64,000 nucleotides of DNA from Stomorhina lunata (Eukaryota > Arthropoda > Insecta > Diptera > Rhiniidae): contig OW121742.1 of NCBI GenBank assembly GCA_933228675.1, positions 126,023,983 to 126,087,982 on the forward strand, read 5' to 3'. Numbering within the stretch: the first letter of the stretch is position 1; each line of letters opens with the position of its first letter. The notes under the pieces are model-generated. The model did not search any database. It was given only the letters and a program-made list of their open reading frames with translations, and was not told where the DNA came from. Positions 25,351-36,996 of this stretch are shown here, one piece after another. Made by a program: the position numbers and the translations under genes.

Positions 25351-26749
25351 TGACTCGAGCTAAATGATTTAAATGCTTCATTTGTGGTCGCTTAAGTTAA
25401 ACTACTCTTATTTCCCTTCTAATTCGTTGAATTTTCCAATAATTCAATGATATTCTGTGGTTAAGTTAATTAAATATTTCCATACCAAAATTTCTCGAGA
25501 AAACCGAACAAAAGGTATTATTTGGCTGATAAAGGCAGGTGTAAGTAATTGAGAAAGTGTGTGTGTGTGTGTGGGTTTAGATATAGAAGTAAGAAATTTG
25601 GGGTATTTAAAGAGATATTTAACGCCATTTACTCTTTACACAAAACTCACACATTTACTTAGAGACCTTGAGTAGTCTAAAATGACTAAAGTGTTACATA
25701 TCAAAATTTTTACATATACAAACAAATATCTAAAGGTTTTGTTAGTGTAAGTAAAAGACAAAACCAAACAAATTTACGACATGTTAAATTAGGCTGAAAA
25801 GCGTTAAGTTAAACACGTTTGGCATTTAAAGAAACCACTAACTAAGACTAATAAATAAAAGTTAAAAGCTTACAACTACACAGACATAGACATCTACAAC
25901 CATATGGGTATGTGTGTTGGTGTCAAAAGATAAAGGATATTATTGTCATACCTTTAAGTAATTTTCCTTTAACACAAAACTTTTTTTTTTTTAAACCCCA
26001 CAACCATCTCAGACTCTTTTCCAATCAGTCAAAAATTTAAAAAAAAAAACTTTTTGTTATACAAAAGAATTGTTTCTATCTTGCGACTTTTAAACAAAAT
26101 TTTGTTAAATATTTATTTCTCAAGTAAAATTTTGTGAATATGTTTTCCATGTATATAAAAGTGTGTAATTTTAATTGAATTTATTTTAGATGTCGCTAAA
26201 GTTTAGCTAACAAAATATTTTGTTGGTATACAAAAACAAGGATTATAGTTTAAAACGTTAGAAGGAGGTTTTAAGGATTAAAAAGTTGCAGAAAAGTTTC
26301 TGCCTGTATTTATTTAAATTGCCTTAAAATGTGGTAGAGAGTAAATCAGTTAAGGTATTTTTGGGTTTTGCTTTGTTGTTGGCGTCTGCTTCACTTCTTC
26401 ACTTATAAACAAAAGATTAAAACTGAAATTTTGTTTGAAAAAGTAAAGAAAAGAACGAGTGTAAATAATTGCTTAGAGGAAGGGAAAGTGCTCGTGTAGA
26501 AGTGTTTAAGTATAAGATTAACAATTATGAATTTTAAAATAAGTTAGAAAAGTTTTACTTGTAGTTTATTTTAATTGTTTTAAACCTTCTGCACTATGGG
26601 ATTAAAGGGTATAGTCAGTTTGTCATAACATTTGTTATAGCTACAATTAATAGCTTAATAGCTGTCGATCAGTGATAATGTTTTTAAATCAATATAACAA
26701 AATTTTGTAGACGTTTTTGAAAAAATTGTCCATTAATCTCAGAGTTTCT
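25351..26749. other. Non-coding stretch
   Basis: AT-rich, with a (GT)n microsatellite at about 25555-25575. No gene is seen. Confidence 0.5.
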
Positions 26750-27320
26750 TATACATTTTCGATCTGGGATAAGTTTATTTTAGAAAACATGATCAGTTCT
26801 CAAATTTCCCTAACACAATTAAACAGTGATCAATTAAAATTGATCTATTTGTAATAAAATTAGGTCCTGTAACCTCGATCTGTGATAAATTATCTATCAT
26901 TAATTAAAGGTTAATTTGAATTTAGTAAAGGGTATAAAAAAATCGTTAAAATCAAGTTTACTCGTTTGAAATGTTTCCATTTCTGTGATACATTTAATAA
27001 TAAAATCCGATCTATGATAAATTATTTACATACAAGCCTATTCTGTTATAAATTTCCTATATGACATCATAACCAATGAAAAATTATCTCATTCCTATAA
27101 CAAGACTCGCTGAAAACTTGTTTACAAATTTTCGATCTGTGATAACTTTTATAACAAAAACTTTCGATCTGTGACTTTATTATTGAAAACTTCGTTAATG
27201 ACAAAATTAAATTTAAATTATTTACTTAAGATTCAAAACGTAATAATTTATTTACAAAATAAGTATTCCGTGTTAATTTTTCTATTAAAAATTTGGATCT
27301 GTGATACATTTCAGTTTAAT
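26750..27320 (+). repeat. Dispersed CGATCTGTGATAA motif cluster
   Basis: Six variants of CGATCTGTGATAAATT occur near 26760, 26876, 27007, 27130, 27167 and 27296, mostly 115-131 bp apart. The DNA between them is not obviously conserved. This suggests an old tandem repeat of roughly 123 bp, with only the motif remaining. Confidence 0.5.
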
Positions 27321-27746
27321 AAAGGGTATTAAAAATTCGTTTCAATTAAGTTTTTAATTCGTTTTACATGTTTCTATTTGTTTCTGCTTAACTTCTACAT
27401 ACATACTTTTCTATGAATGAAAAAAGTTTTTATTTGTAATCTAAAAAAAATTTTCAAATTTCAGTTATTTTTCCATTTTCCATGTACTGGAGATGTTTTC
27501 ATAAATGTTTTTCTTTGTTTAATAACCAATAAATGTTAAGTAAGAAGGAAACTTGAATATAAGTTTTTTGTTAAACAAAACAATACTTTAATTTATTTTG
27601 GAAAAACAAAAGAAAACGATTTTTGAGAAGTAACGAGGAAATTTTACAATTTTATTGATTTTAGGAAAAAATTTCAATTAATTTTAAGTTTTTGCTTGAA
27701 TTACAAATGTTTAGCACTTGTATAAAATGTTATGTAAAAAAAAGGC
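27321..27746. other. Non-coding stretch
   Basis: AT-rich sequence leading into the 31-bp minisatellite; nothing recognisable. Confidence 0.5.
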
Positions 27747-29190
27747 TTATGTTGCACAACTTTTCTATAGAAAAACTTATGTTGCACAACTTTTTCTATA
27801 GAAAAACTTATGTTGCACAACTTTTTCTATAGAAAAACTTATGTTGCACAACTTTTTCTATAGAAAAACTTATGTTGCACAACTTTTTCTATAGAAAAAC
27901 TTATGTTGCACAACTTTTTCTATAGAAAAACTTATGTTGCACAACTTTTTCTATAGAAAAACTTATGTTGCACAACTTTTTCTATAGAAAAACTTATGTT
28001 GCACAACTTTTTCTATAGAAAAACTTATGTTGCACAACTTTTTCTATAGAAAAACTTATGTTGCACAACTTTTTCTATAGAAAAACTTATGTTGCACAAC
28101 TTTTTCTATAGAAAAACTTATGTTGCACAACTTTTTCTATAGAAAAACTTATGTTGCACAACTTTTTCTATAGAAAAACTTATGTTGCACAACTTTTTCT
28201 ATAGAAAAACTTATGTTGCACAACTTTTTCTATAGAAAAACTTATGTTGCACAACTTTTTCTATAGAAAAACTTATGTTGCACAACTTTTTCAATAGAAA
28301 AACTTATGTTGCACAACTTTTTCAATAGAAAAACTTATGTTGCACAACCTTTTCTATAGAAAAGCTTATGTTGCACAAATTTTTCTATAGATAAACTTAT
28401 ATTGCACAACTTTTTCTATAGATAAACTTATGTTGCACAACTTTTTCTATAGAAAAACTTATGTTGCACAACTTTTTCTATAGAAAAACTTATGTTGCAC
28501 AACTTTTTCTTTTCTTTAGAAAAACTTATGTTGCACAACTTTTTCCATAGAAAATCTTATGTTGTACAACTTTTTCTATAGAAAAACTTATGTTGGACAA
28601 CTTTTTCTATAAAAAAACTTATGTTGCACAACTATTTCCATAGAACAACTTTTTCTATAGAAAAACTTATGTTGCACAACTTTTTCTTTAGAAAAACTTA
28701 TGTTGCAACACTTTTTCTTTAGAGAAACTTAAGTTTTTTTTTTCTTCTATAAAAAAACTTATGTTGCACAACTTTTTCTATAGAAAATCTTATGTTGCAC
28801 AACTTTTTCTTTAGAAAAACTTATGTTGCACAACTTTTTCTTTAGAAAAACTTATGTTGCACAACTTTTTCTATAGAAAACTTATGTTGCACAACTTTTT
28901 CTATAGAAAAACTTATGTTGCACAACTTTTTCTATAGAAAAACTTATGTTGCCCACCTTTTTCATAGAAAAACTTATGTTGCACAACTTTTTCTATAGAA
29001 AAACTTATATTTCACAACTTTTTCCATAGAAAAATTTATGTTTCACAACTTTTTCTATAAAAACTTTTGTTGCACAACTTTTTCTAAAAAAAAACTTATG
29101 TTGCACAACTTTTCTATAGAAAAACTTATGTTTCACAACTTTTTCTATAGAAAACTTATGTTGACAACTTTTTCTATGTCGCATTTAGAA
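27747..29190 (+). repeat. 31-bp minisatellite (~46 copies)
   Basis: The unit joins CTTATGTTGCACAAC to TTTTTCTATAGAAAAA. From about 27777 to 28290 there are some 16 consecutive copies with no visible substitution. Afterwards copies diverge (CTTTAG, CAATAG, TTTCAC variants) until about 29190. The second half contains the palindrome TTTTCTATAGAAAA, identical to the core of the 30-bp blocks. TTGCACAA resembles a C/EBP-type site. The 31-bp period breaks reading frames, so no long frame arises in the perfect part. Confidence 0.95.
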
Positions 29191-30430
29191 CAGAAAAGCA
29201 AACTTTTTCTGTATATAAATAAATTTATAAAATAAAAATTTTCAAATAAATCCTTCCTAAATTTAAGATAATTTGGCCTCTTAAGGAAAAATACATTAAT
29301 TTACTAAAATAAATTTATCTTTATCACACTTAAAATTATGATGACTTGCTAAATTATTTCTTTTAACAAATTCTATATAAAAACCTAAAAGTGATGAATC
29401 TACAAAATGACAAAAGCAATAAAAAAGCCAAAAATACTTACAAAGAACAACATTTTCATACACTTTAAATTTTGGGGGTATTATTTGAAGCTCAAAAAGA
29501 AACGAAGTCCTTATATAAAATAATAGGACTTCTTGATGTAACAAAGAAAATTTACTACGACTTCTTTTATTTAGCAAAAAATGAAGAATTATAACAAATT
29601 GTATAAATTCCTTTTTGGTTAAACATATTTTAACGTCATCAATATTAATAAAAAATCACAAATAAATGAAGCCAACTTTACTAACAATCAATTCGTTTAA
29701 AGATGAAGCATTCTTACAAAATGCTTAAAAAACACACACACTTACTCACTCATAGGAAACGGAAAGGAAGGACGAACAGATGAAATGACGTTAAGACTTA
29801 CTTAGCACAACATTTAGAGCTTCTATTTATGTATAAGTGTATTTGAGTTGTGTGAGTGCCATAAATCTTTATATTTTTATTTAGTGCAAATGAACTGCCT
29901 ACGTTTGACATTAATACAACAATAACAAACACTCGAACATATGAAAATACTCAAAAAGGATAATAAATTTTTGTTTACGAATTCTATTGTTTGTATGTAT
30001 TTATTTATGATATTCTTATATATTTTGATATTTTATCGCTACTTGTAGCTTTATTATGTTTTTCTTTGTAAATGACCATTTTGAGCGGCTTCTTGTCTCG
30101 TTGACATTAAGATTTTGACATAAAAATACTCAAGGACCTAAGGAGGACATTAAGGATATACTACTTTTAGTTGAATAAACTACTCAGTTTTAGTTTAGTT
30201 ATATTTAATATACGAGGGTGGCCTTCTGCGCCTTTTTATTGGAAAAAACAAATACATATGCATCTGTGGCAATAAATGATAATGGCTTAAGTTGACATAA
30301 GTGCTTCTTCATTTTTTTTAATTCTTCAAGTATAAAATGTCATTATTAAAAAAACTATACGCATTTATATTTTAACTTTTGTATACAAAACCCCTAACCC
30401 TTTTAGACAAAAAACCCTTAATATCTGAAA
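29191..30430. other. Non-coding stretch
   Basis: No supported gene. A 93-codon minus-strand frame at 29296-29577 has no recognisable features. Confidence 0.5.
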
Positions 30431-32460
30431 ATACGAAAATTTTTGTATCAATAATTTTTCTATAGAAATTTTTTTATCAAAAATTTTTCTATAGAAATTT
30501 TTTTTATCAAAAATTTTCTAAGAAAATTTTTTTATCAAAGATTTTTCTATAGAAAATATTGTTTTTCAAAAATTTTTTAAAAAAATTTTCTACAGAAAAA
30601 TATTTCTATCAAAAGTTTTTCTATAGAAAATTTTTGAGAAAAACATTTTTTGATACAAAAATTTTTCTATAGAAAATTTTTGTATCAAAAAATTTTGTAT
30701 AGAAAATTTTTTTATCAACAATTTTTCTATAGAAAATTATTTTATCCAAAATGTTTTGAAAACATTTTTTTACAAAAAAAATATTTCTATCAAAAATTTT
30801 TCTATAGAAAAATGTTTTTATCAAAAATTTTTCTATAGAAAATTTTTTTATCAAAAACATTTCTATAGATAAAAACATTTTCTATCGAAAATTTTTTTAT
30901 CAAAAATTTTTCTATAGAAAATATTTTTATCAAAAATTTTTTGATAGAAATTTTTTTATCAAAAATTTTTCTAAAGAAAATTTGTTCATCAAAAATTTTT
31001 TTATCAAAAATTTTTTTATCAAAAATTTTTCTATAGAAATTTTTTTTTTTTAATGTTTTAAGAAAATTTTTTAATAAAAATTTTTCTATAGAAAAATATT
31101 TTAATCGAAAAAAAATTGTTATCAAAAATTTTTCTATAGAAAATTTTTTTATCAAAAATTTTTCTATAGAAAATTTTTTTATCAAAAATTTTTCTATAGA
31201 AAATTTTTTTATCAAAAATTTTCCTTCTAAAAATTTTTCTATCAAAAATTTTTCTATAGAAAAATATATCAATCGGAAATTTTTATTTGTAAAGAAATAT
31301 TTTATCAAAAATTTTTCTATAAAAAATTTTTCTCTAAAATTTTTCTATAGAAAATTTTTTCATCAAAAATTTTTCAATAAAAAATTTTATTATCAAAAAT
31401 TTTTCTTTAAAAAATTTTTTATCAAAAATTTTTCTTTTTCTCTTTTTAAAAATGTTTTTAGAAAATTTTTTATTAAAAATTTTTCTATAAAAAAATATTT
31501 TAATCGAAAAAAATTTTTATCAAAAATTTTTCTATAAATAATTTTTTTAACAAAAATTTTTTTACTGAAAAATATTTCTATCAAAAATTTTTTTACTGAA
31601 AAATATTTCTATCAAAAATTTTTATATAGAAAAATATATCAATCGGAAATTTTTATTTGTAAAAAAATTTTAACAAACATTTTCTAGAGAAATTTTACTT
31701 AGAAAATTTTTTTATCAAAAATGTTTATAAAGAAAATTTGTTTATCAAAAATGTTTTTGGAAAATATTTTAATAAAAAATTTTTCTTAAAAAATTTTTTA
31801 TCAAAAATTTTTCTTAGAAAATTTTTATCAAAAAAATTTTTTAGAAAATTTTTATCAAAAAAATTTCTTAGAAATTTTTTATCAAAAAAATTTCTTAGAA
31901 AATTTTTTTTATCAAAAATTTTTCTATAGAAAATTTTTTTTATCAAAAATTTTTCTATAGAAAATTTTTTTATCAGAAATTTTTCTATAGATAATTTTTT
32001 TTATCAAATATTTTTCTATAGACAAATGTTTTATCAAATATTTTTCTATAGAAAATTTTTTTTTCAAAAATTTTTCAATTGAAAATTTTTTTTTATTAAA
32101 AATTTTTCTAAACAAAATTTTTTTATAAAAAATTTTTATAGAAAATTTTTTTATCAAAATTTTTTTGCATCAAAAATTTTTCTATAAAAAATTTTTTATC
32201 AAAAATTTGTCTATAGAAAATTTTTTTAGAAAAAATTTTTCTACAGAAAATTTTTTTATTTTTCTATAGACTTTTTTTTATTTTTCTATAGAAAATTTTT
32301 TTTCAAAAATTTTTTACGAATTTTTCTACAGAAAAATATTTCTACAAAAAAAAAAAATCAAAAATTTTTCTTTGGAAAAAAATTTTGATACAAATTTTTT
32401 TTTGAGAAAAATTTTCAATAGAAAAATTTTTTTATCAAAAATTTTTCGAAAGATATTTTT
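30431..32460. repeat. 30-bp CTATAG minisatellite, block 3 (~2 kb)
   Basis: Same two-part unit as the blocks at 5.7-8.7 and 10.0-14.5 kb, with locally near-identical copies (31130-31215). A variant sub-array with TTAGAAAATTTTTATCAAAA lies at about 31780-31915. Long frames (168 codons minus at 30802-31308) are repeat artefacts. Confidence 0.9.
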
Positions 32461-32696
32461 AACGAAAACTAATACTCATTTTCACCAGTTTCATTAATGA
32501 TCGCGTTATATACAAAACTACAAAAATTCTTCGGCTTCTGGTAGTATGGGCTCCCTACGCCTGTTCACCATCAAAAAACACATGTTCATGAATTTCTAAA
32601 AGTTTCATACTTGACTATAGAAACTGATCTCAAAAATTTTAATCCTCTAAGTTTTCAGTTATGATCTAAATCTTTTAATACTATTAATAACCCTAT

Positions 32697-32792
32697 TCCT
32701 TTTGATTGGGCCGTGGCTTAGTTGGTAAGCACTACTAAACGCAACCTTTCATACAGTAATAACACGCTGCCGATGTAAAAGAAATAAAATTG
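32697..32792 (+). mobile_element. tRNA-derived SINE-like fragment (A box)
   Basis: TGGCTTAGTTGG matches the Pol III A box consensus TRGCNNAGYNGG at every position. No B box is seen at tRNA distance. The 3' part, AACACGCTGCCGATGTAAA followed by AGAAATAAAATT, recurs at 34316-34352 beside a B-box-like sequence. I infer two damaged copies of one SINE family. Confidence 0.5.
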
Positions 32793-32900
32793 GCTGTAGA
32801 TTCTGTTCTCGATTTTGTTTTTAATTCAGTTCTTGATTCTGTTCTTGATTCTATTTATGATTCTGTTCTTCATTCTTCTCTGTACTCCACTCTTAATTCT
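32793..32900 (+). repeat. 12-bp GATTCTGTTCTT tandem repeat
   Basis: About seven imperfect copies of GATTCTGTTCTT, giving a repeating open frame of Asp, Ser, Val and Leu. It resembles the AGTTCTAGGTTC repeat at 46-48.6 kb. Confidence 0.65.
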
Positions 32901-33687
32901 AGTTCATTCATCTCTGTCAAGATTGTTAAGGATTACACTCATATCCCTTTTCACAATATTATTAATAGAATCCCTAAAACTACTCTTACGCTAAATTAAA
33001 CTTCAAATCAATAATAACTATTTCCCAATAACAATAAATAATGGTTTTATTCAAAAGTCATTCACTTGTTGTCCTGTTGAATGTTCCCCTTTTAAGCCAT
33101 TCTCCTCCATTTCCCTCGAAGATTTATTTATTTTTATACATTTTTCCTCTAAGGTTTCATTAGTTTTCTTAGAGTGTGTTCTAGCAAAAAAAATAAGGAC
33201 TTTGGAGAATGAACTTTAGATAAACAGGACAATGGCATGAGATTTGAAAAGTAAACTTCAAATGGCCAAGAAAACAATTAAACAAAATTTATTGAAAATT
33301 AATAAATTAAATGAACTGGATTATAGTGAAGACGAAAGAGCATAAGAAAATGTAATTTAAATTTATTTTAATGGAAATTTGACACAATTTCCTTTAAGAA
33401 AGAGTAAATTAATGTTTTATTAAAACTTATGGTAGCAATTATGTAATTTGGCATTTTAAAGGATAAAGTGAAAGTGAAAGATTTAGATTGGGCTAATTAA
33501 ATAAATTGAAATTGAAAAATAATTTAATTGAAATTTCTTATTAATGAATTGGGTTATAAATTTCTTACTGACTTGTTCCTGGGAATTGTTTCATGTTAAT
33601 CTCGTCTAACAATACAACATTAGTGTTCGCATTTTTTTCACTCTTATAGACCTTTATTTAGGATTTTTTTAAGTCCATACATTTTTC
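32901..33687. other. Non-coding stretch
   Basis: No gene is seen. At about 33595-33665 a segment TTAATCTCGTCTAACAATAC, followed by ACATTAGTG, resembles parts of the repeats at 39.73 and 40.27 kb. Confidence 0.45.
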
Positions 33688-34131
33688 TTCTTCTGTTATC
33701 CTTGACTCTTAGTGGAGCATAGGGCCACAACGATTCTTTTATATCGAACTCTATTGCGATATGTTAGGAATATGTCATTCAATGAATAGCTTGCTGCTTG
33801 TCGGTCCGCATCAATTGACCTTCTCCACGTCCCTGCAGATGCACCAACACGACGGCCGCTTTCTTGTGGATTCCAATGAAGCGCTTGTCGATCAATGTTT
33901 GTATTTGGCGTTCGAAGTGTGGCCTATCCACCGCCATTTCCGTTGACATGCCTCTACAGAAGCAGGAATTTGGTTTGTACCGATTAGAAGTTCTTCACTT
34001 CTTATGCAATTTGGCCACCATATATTAAGGATTTGCAAAGGTTTGTAGGCGCTTAATGATGGCATTTGTACTTTGCCAAGTTTCGCAACCCAATTACAAG
34101 ATGGACTTAACATTTCAGTTATATATTCCAT
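33688..34131 (-). pseudogene. RTE/CR1-like LINE, decayed RT C-terminal part and 3' end
   Basis: Read on the minus strand, 34131-33892 encodes a segment containing LQILNIWWPNCIRSEELL, then TNQIP and RKWRWIGHT. This is the conserved block just after the reverse transcriptase domain in RTE/CR1-type LINEs. After a stop, another frame continues with QALHWNPQESGRR and TWRRSIDAD, the usual end of that block, so there is at least one frameshift. The 3' end then reads GGCCCTATGCTCC to GTTATCC-complement with a (GAA)n-like tail at 33688. It is a 5'-truncated, dead copy. Stubs of the same 3' end lie at 23570, 42634, 52192 and 63796. Confidence 0.75.
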
Positions 34132-34224
34132 ACATTAGCCAGTCCTTATTCTGTAGAAGTTCGTCATTTAGTTTAAAAATTGCGTACCTTCGAGTTTCCT
34201 TTGTCTTATCTATGCGATTACTAA

Positions 34225-34352
34225 GCCTAACTAATCAAAATCTTCCTGGGTTTGAGCCTCAGTCACCTCAAAATTATTAATAACCACAGCACTCTCCAAC
34301 GGTACCAAGCCTTACGGCATTAACACGCCGTCGATGTAAAAGAAATAAAATT
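34225..34352 (+). mobile_element. tRNA-derived SINE-like fragment (B box and tail)
   Basis: GGGTTTGAGCCTC is close to the Pol III B box GGTTCGANNCC. The tail GCATTAACACGCCGTCGATG, followed by TAAAAGAAATAAAATT, matches the tail of the fragment at 32697-32792. The A box part has not been kept. Confidence 0.45.
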
Positions 34353-34369
34353 AACTTTCGAACTTTTTA

Positions 34370-34680
34370 TGGTCCGCGCAGACCAGCTGGTCCACAGAAA
34401 CAATCAGCTCAATCACAAGACTAACGTTCTGCAGTCTTGGTCTCGTTACAGCGCCATAGACTACGCGATCTACTATCAATCTTCACAGGGCACTGCATAA
34501 TAGGAATACATTCTAGAAGACTTAATCTTCAAAACAATGTCTTCTTCCTCAAAGTTGTCATAACGTTGAGGAGGAAGAAGCTGTCACTCATCTCTTCTGT
34601 CACTGTCCCGCCCCAGCTGATCTTTGGACTCATCATCTGTCCTACCCGATTCTGTTTGGCTCTAGGTTAGGTTAAAGTGG
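34370..34680 (+). pseudogene. Non-LTR retrotransposon C-terminal fragment
   Basis: The plus strand encodes LSIFTGHCIIGIHSRRLN and, in a shifted frame, EEEAVTHLFCHCP with DLWTHHLSYP. This is the region after the RT/RNase H domains of R1/LOA/Jockey-type elements (conserved TGH, then a Cys-rich HLxxxCP block). At least one frameshift separates the parts. It points opposite to the larger LINE remnant that follows, so the two are independent insertions or a rearrangement. Confidence 0.65.
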
Positions 34681-34684
34681 CAGA

Positions 34685-36180
34685 AAACATAAACTCACTT
34701 AGACTACGAAGTCCATTGTGATACCACGAATGCTAGTGAAATAACATATTACTAACTTCGTCTGTTGAACCATTCCGAGCGTTTTAAAAAGCTCTCAAGT
34801 TGGCAGATACCAATACCAGCCAGAAAGTCTAGATCGCTTAGGAAAGTTGAACCCAAAATTAATCCCCTACTGTTCGCTAGGGCAGGACAAGTACTTAGAA
34901 GATGTTTTATCGATTCAGACTCATCCTCGTCTCCACAGCTTCTGCAAAGGTCATTGTTGGTTAAATTCAGCCTAATTGCATGTCTTCCAATCAAACAGAG
35001 TCCGCTTATAACCGGCATTAGCAATGAGACATTAGGTCTGGATAATGATAGCAATCTCTGAGAGCGTTGCCTATCCAAACAGGTCCACATCTGTTTGGAG
35101 TGAATACAGTCATTGACAGACGCCCATCTATCATTTGCTAAAAAGTTTGATCTCTCTAGCAGGAGAAGCTTGCGAGTGGCTAGAGGCATGCCCACGGACT
35201 CCAGTTCGGCTGAAAGACGCTATAATGATCTGGTAGTCTTTGTGATATATTTAGGCCTATAGCTTTAGAATAGACCCCGAAATCCACTTGATTGTTAAGT
35301 TTTGAGCCGTCAGTGTCTATATACTGCCTTTTACCAGGAGTTCTGACTTTCCATGCATCTCTATCTGGCATGAGGGTATGATACTTCTTATCGAACAATG
35401 GTTCGGCCAAACTGTAACCAACAATCCCCGGTAAGCCAGGAATTGTCTAAAGGATTACACTATTACCAAAGCTATTGTTCGACCACTGTGACAGCTCCCT
35501 CAGTCTCACTTCTACAATTGCAGCCGGCTGTATGGCAACTATGTCTAGAGGCAGCAAGTGCAGAATTACTTTTAGTGCATCAGATGGGGTGCATTAGACG
35601 GAGTAATACGGAGCGCACCAGTGATACAAAGGTTGAATCCTATTTAGCACTTCACAGTTCTTGGAATTTTGAAGAGCTTTCCTCCAGACGGTATCGGTCT
35701 TACTACAACCAATGAACAATACGAGGATTGAGGCCCTATTGCTTTCCTATTGCCCTCTTACAAGTGTAAAGTACTACGGTAGCTTTTTTTATCCGGTCTA
35801 GGATATTGAGCTTGAAATCCAGCTTCTTGTCCAATATTACGCCAATTTACTTTGCACAGTCCTCGAAGGGAATTTCATTACCACCCTAGGAGATAGATTC
35901 AACTGTTGGGATCTTGTACCTTCTGGTGAAAAGAACAAGTTCGGTTTTGTTGGGATTCACCGAAAGACCGTTGTTATCCGCCCACTTTGCCAAGGTGGGA
36001 AGTGCTCTTTGAAGTATGTCCCTGGTTGGCTCTAACGGAGCCTTCATAATTTTGGAATATATAAATATTTCCCCGACAACATTCCAATAGGATCAAGGGG
36101 TACTTCTCTCAGACAATGAACTGCATCCGATTCTATTTTTAGACCTATTGAAAGGAACCTACATTTTAACTCCGGCTCCG
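34685..36180 (-). pseudogene. 5'-truncated non-LTR retrotransposon with RT, RNase H and Cys-rich tail
   Basis: In minus-strand order: a damaged RT motif matching GGVLSPLLWN-type sequence near 36100; a thumb-side segment NGLSVNPNKTELVLFTRR near 35975-35925; an RNase H start YIDTDGSKLNNQVDFGVYS near 35330; then a 147-codon open stretch (35195-34752) with LIGRHAIRL and the Cys/His block CRSCGDEDE to HLLSTCPAL. Several stops and frameshifts separate the pieces, so it is not functional. RNase H after RT places it with the R1/LOA/I-like groups rather than RTE. The endonuclease and most of the RT palm are missing. Confidence 0.75.
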
Positions 36181-36284
36181 AACGGCAAACGCATTGTTTA
36201 GAGAATAATGTAAAGCCTAATTCTCATTAACCAGTGGCTAGCTGAGTTATGAGATAATCCGCCGATTTTTTCAAAATTTATTTT

Positions 36285-36360
36285 TTTTAAGTGAGTCTGA
36301 CCGAGGATCGAACTTGGGACCTCTAGTATGCTAGGCGGATAACTAACCTGATATATCATA
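36285..36360 (-). mobile_element. tRNA-like sequence (SINE head or decayed tRNA)
   Basis: On the minus strand CCGCCTAGCATACTAGAGG is followed by CCCAAGTTCGATCCTCGG, resembling an anticodon arm and a T arm with a B-box-like GTTCGATCC. The 5' half is weak (GGTTAGTTATCC could be a damaged A box / D arm) and the acceptor stem does not close. I therefore read it as a tRNA-derived SINE remnant, not a functional tRNA. Confidence 0.45.
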
Positions 36361-36990
36361 AATGGAAGGATTGCCAGTCATCTTCATTACGACTTGGAAA
36401 TACACTTGTTCATAGGAATGATGCCGTCTGCATCTTCACTGTTTATAAACGCCATTAACTAACTTTGCAAAGTATTTTGGAGTAGTGTGACCACTAGCTT
36501 TAGATTTTTAAGGTACCGGTAAACCACGAGGCGATCGCAAACTTTTATAAGTGTTCTTAGAAGTTTTGGGAATCTTAAATTGTTTCAATAAAGTTCTGTT
36601 TAATACATTTTTAAGTACTTTTTATCTTCTGTTATTGCAAGAATTTATTTATTTATTTAATATAAACCTTATTCCAAGACGTAATAAAATAATCATGGCA
36701 TTGTTATGTTTTGATAGGAGCAAGTAGGAATTCCTAGAAGTAAATGACCATTAATATGAGAGGTTTCATTTGACATTTAATTCAAGAGTTTGCCCCTTTT
36801 TTCTCAATACAATAATAAAAAATATTGAAGTACTTGTTCATTCCCTCTAAATGCCTTAGACAGACAAAAGAAAACATAACATAGAGATGACATGACATCA
36901 TGCCACACATATTGTGTTAAGTATGAAAACATGAAAATGACTTTAGCAAAAGATTTTCCAAAAGCGATTTTTTCTCGAAATCTCTAGTAT
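36361..36990. other. Intergenic, upstream of the secreted-protein gene
   Basis: No open frame or repeat recognised. It leads into a core promoter at 36997. Confidence 0.5.
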
Positions 36991-36996
36991 TCCGGC

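Noticed and set aside
30802..31308. 168-codon minus-strand open frame
   Set aside because: Same artefact of the 10-codon repeat period.
36285..36360. Functional tRNA gene on the minus strand
   Set aside because: T-arm and anticodon-arm-like segments exist, but the acceptor stem and a proper A box are missing; a SINE remnant is more likely.
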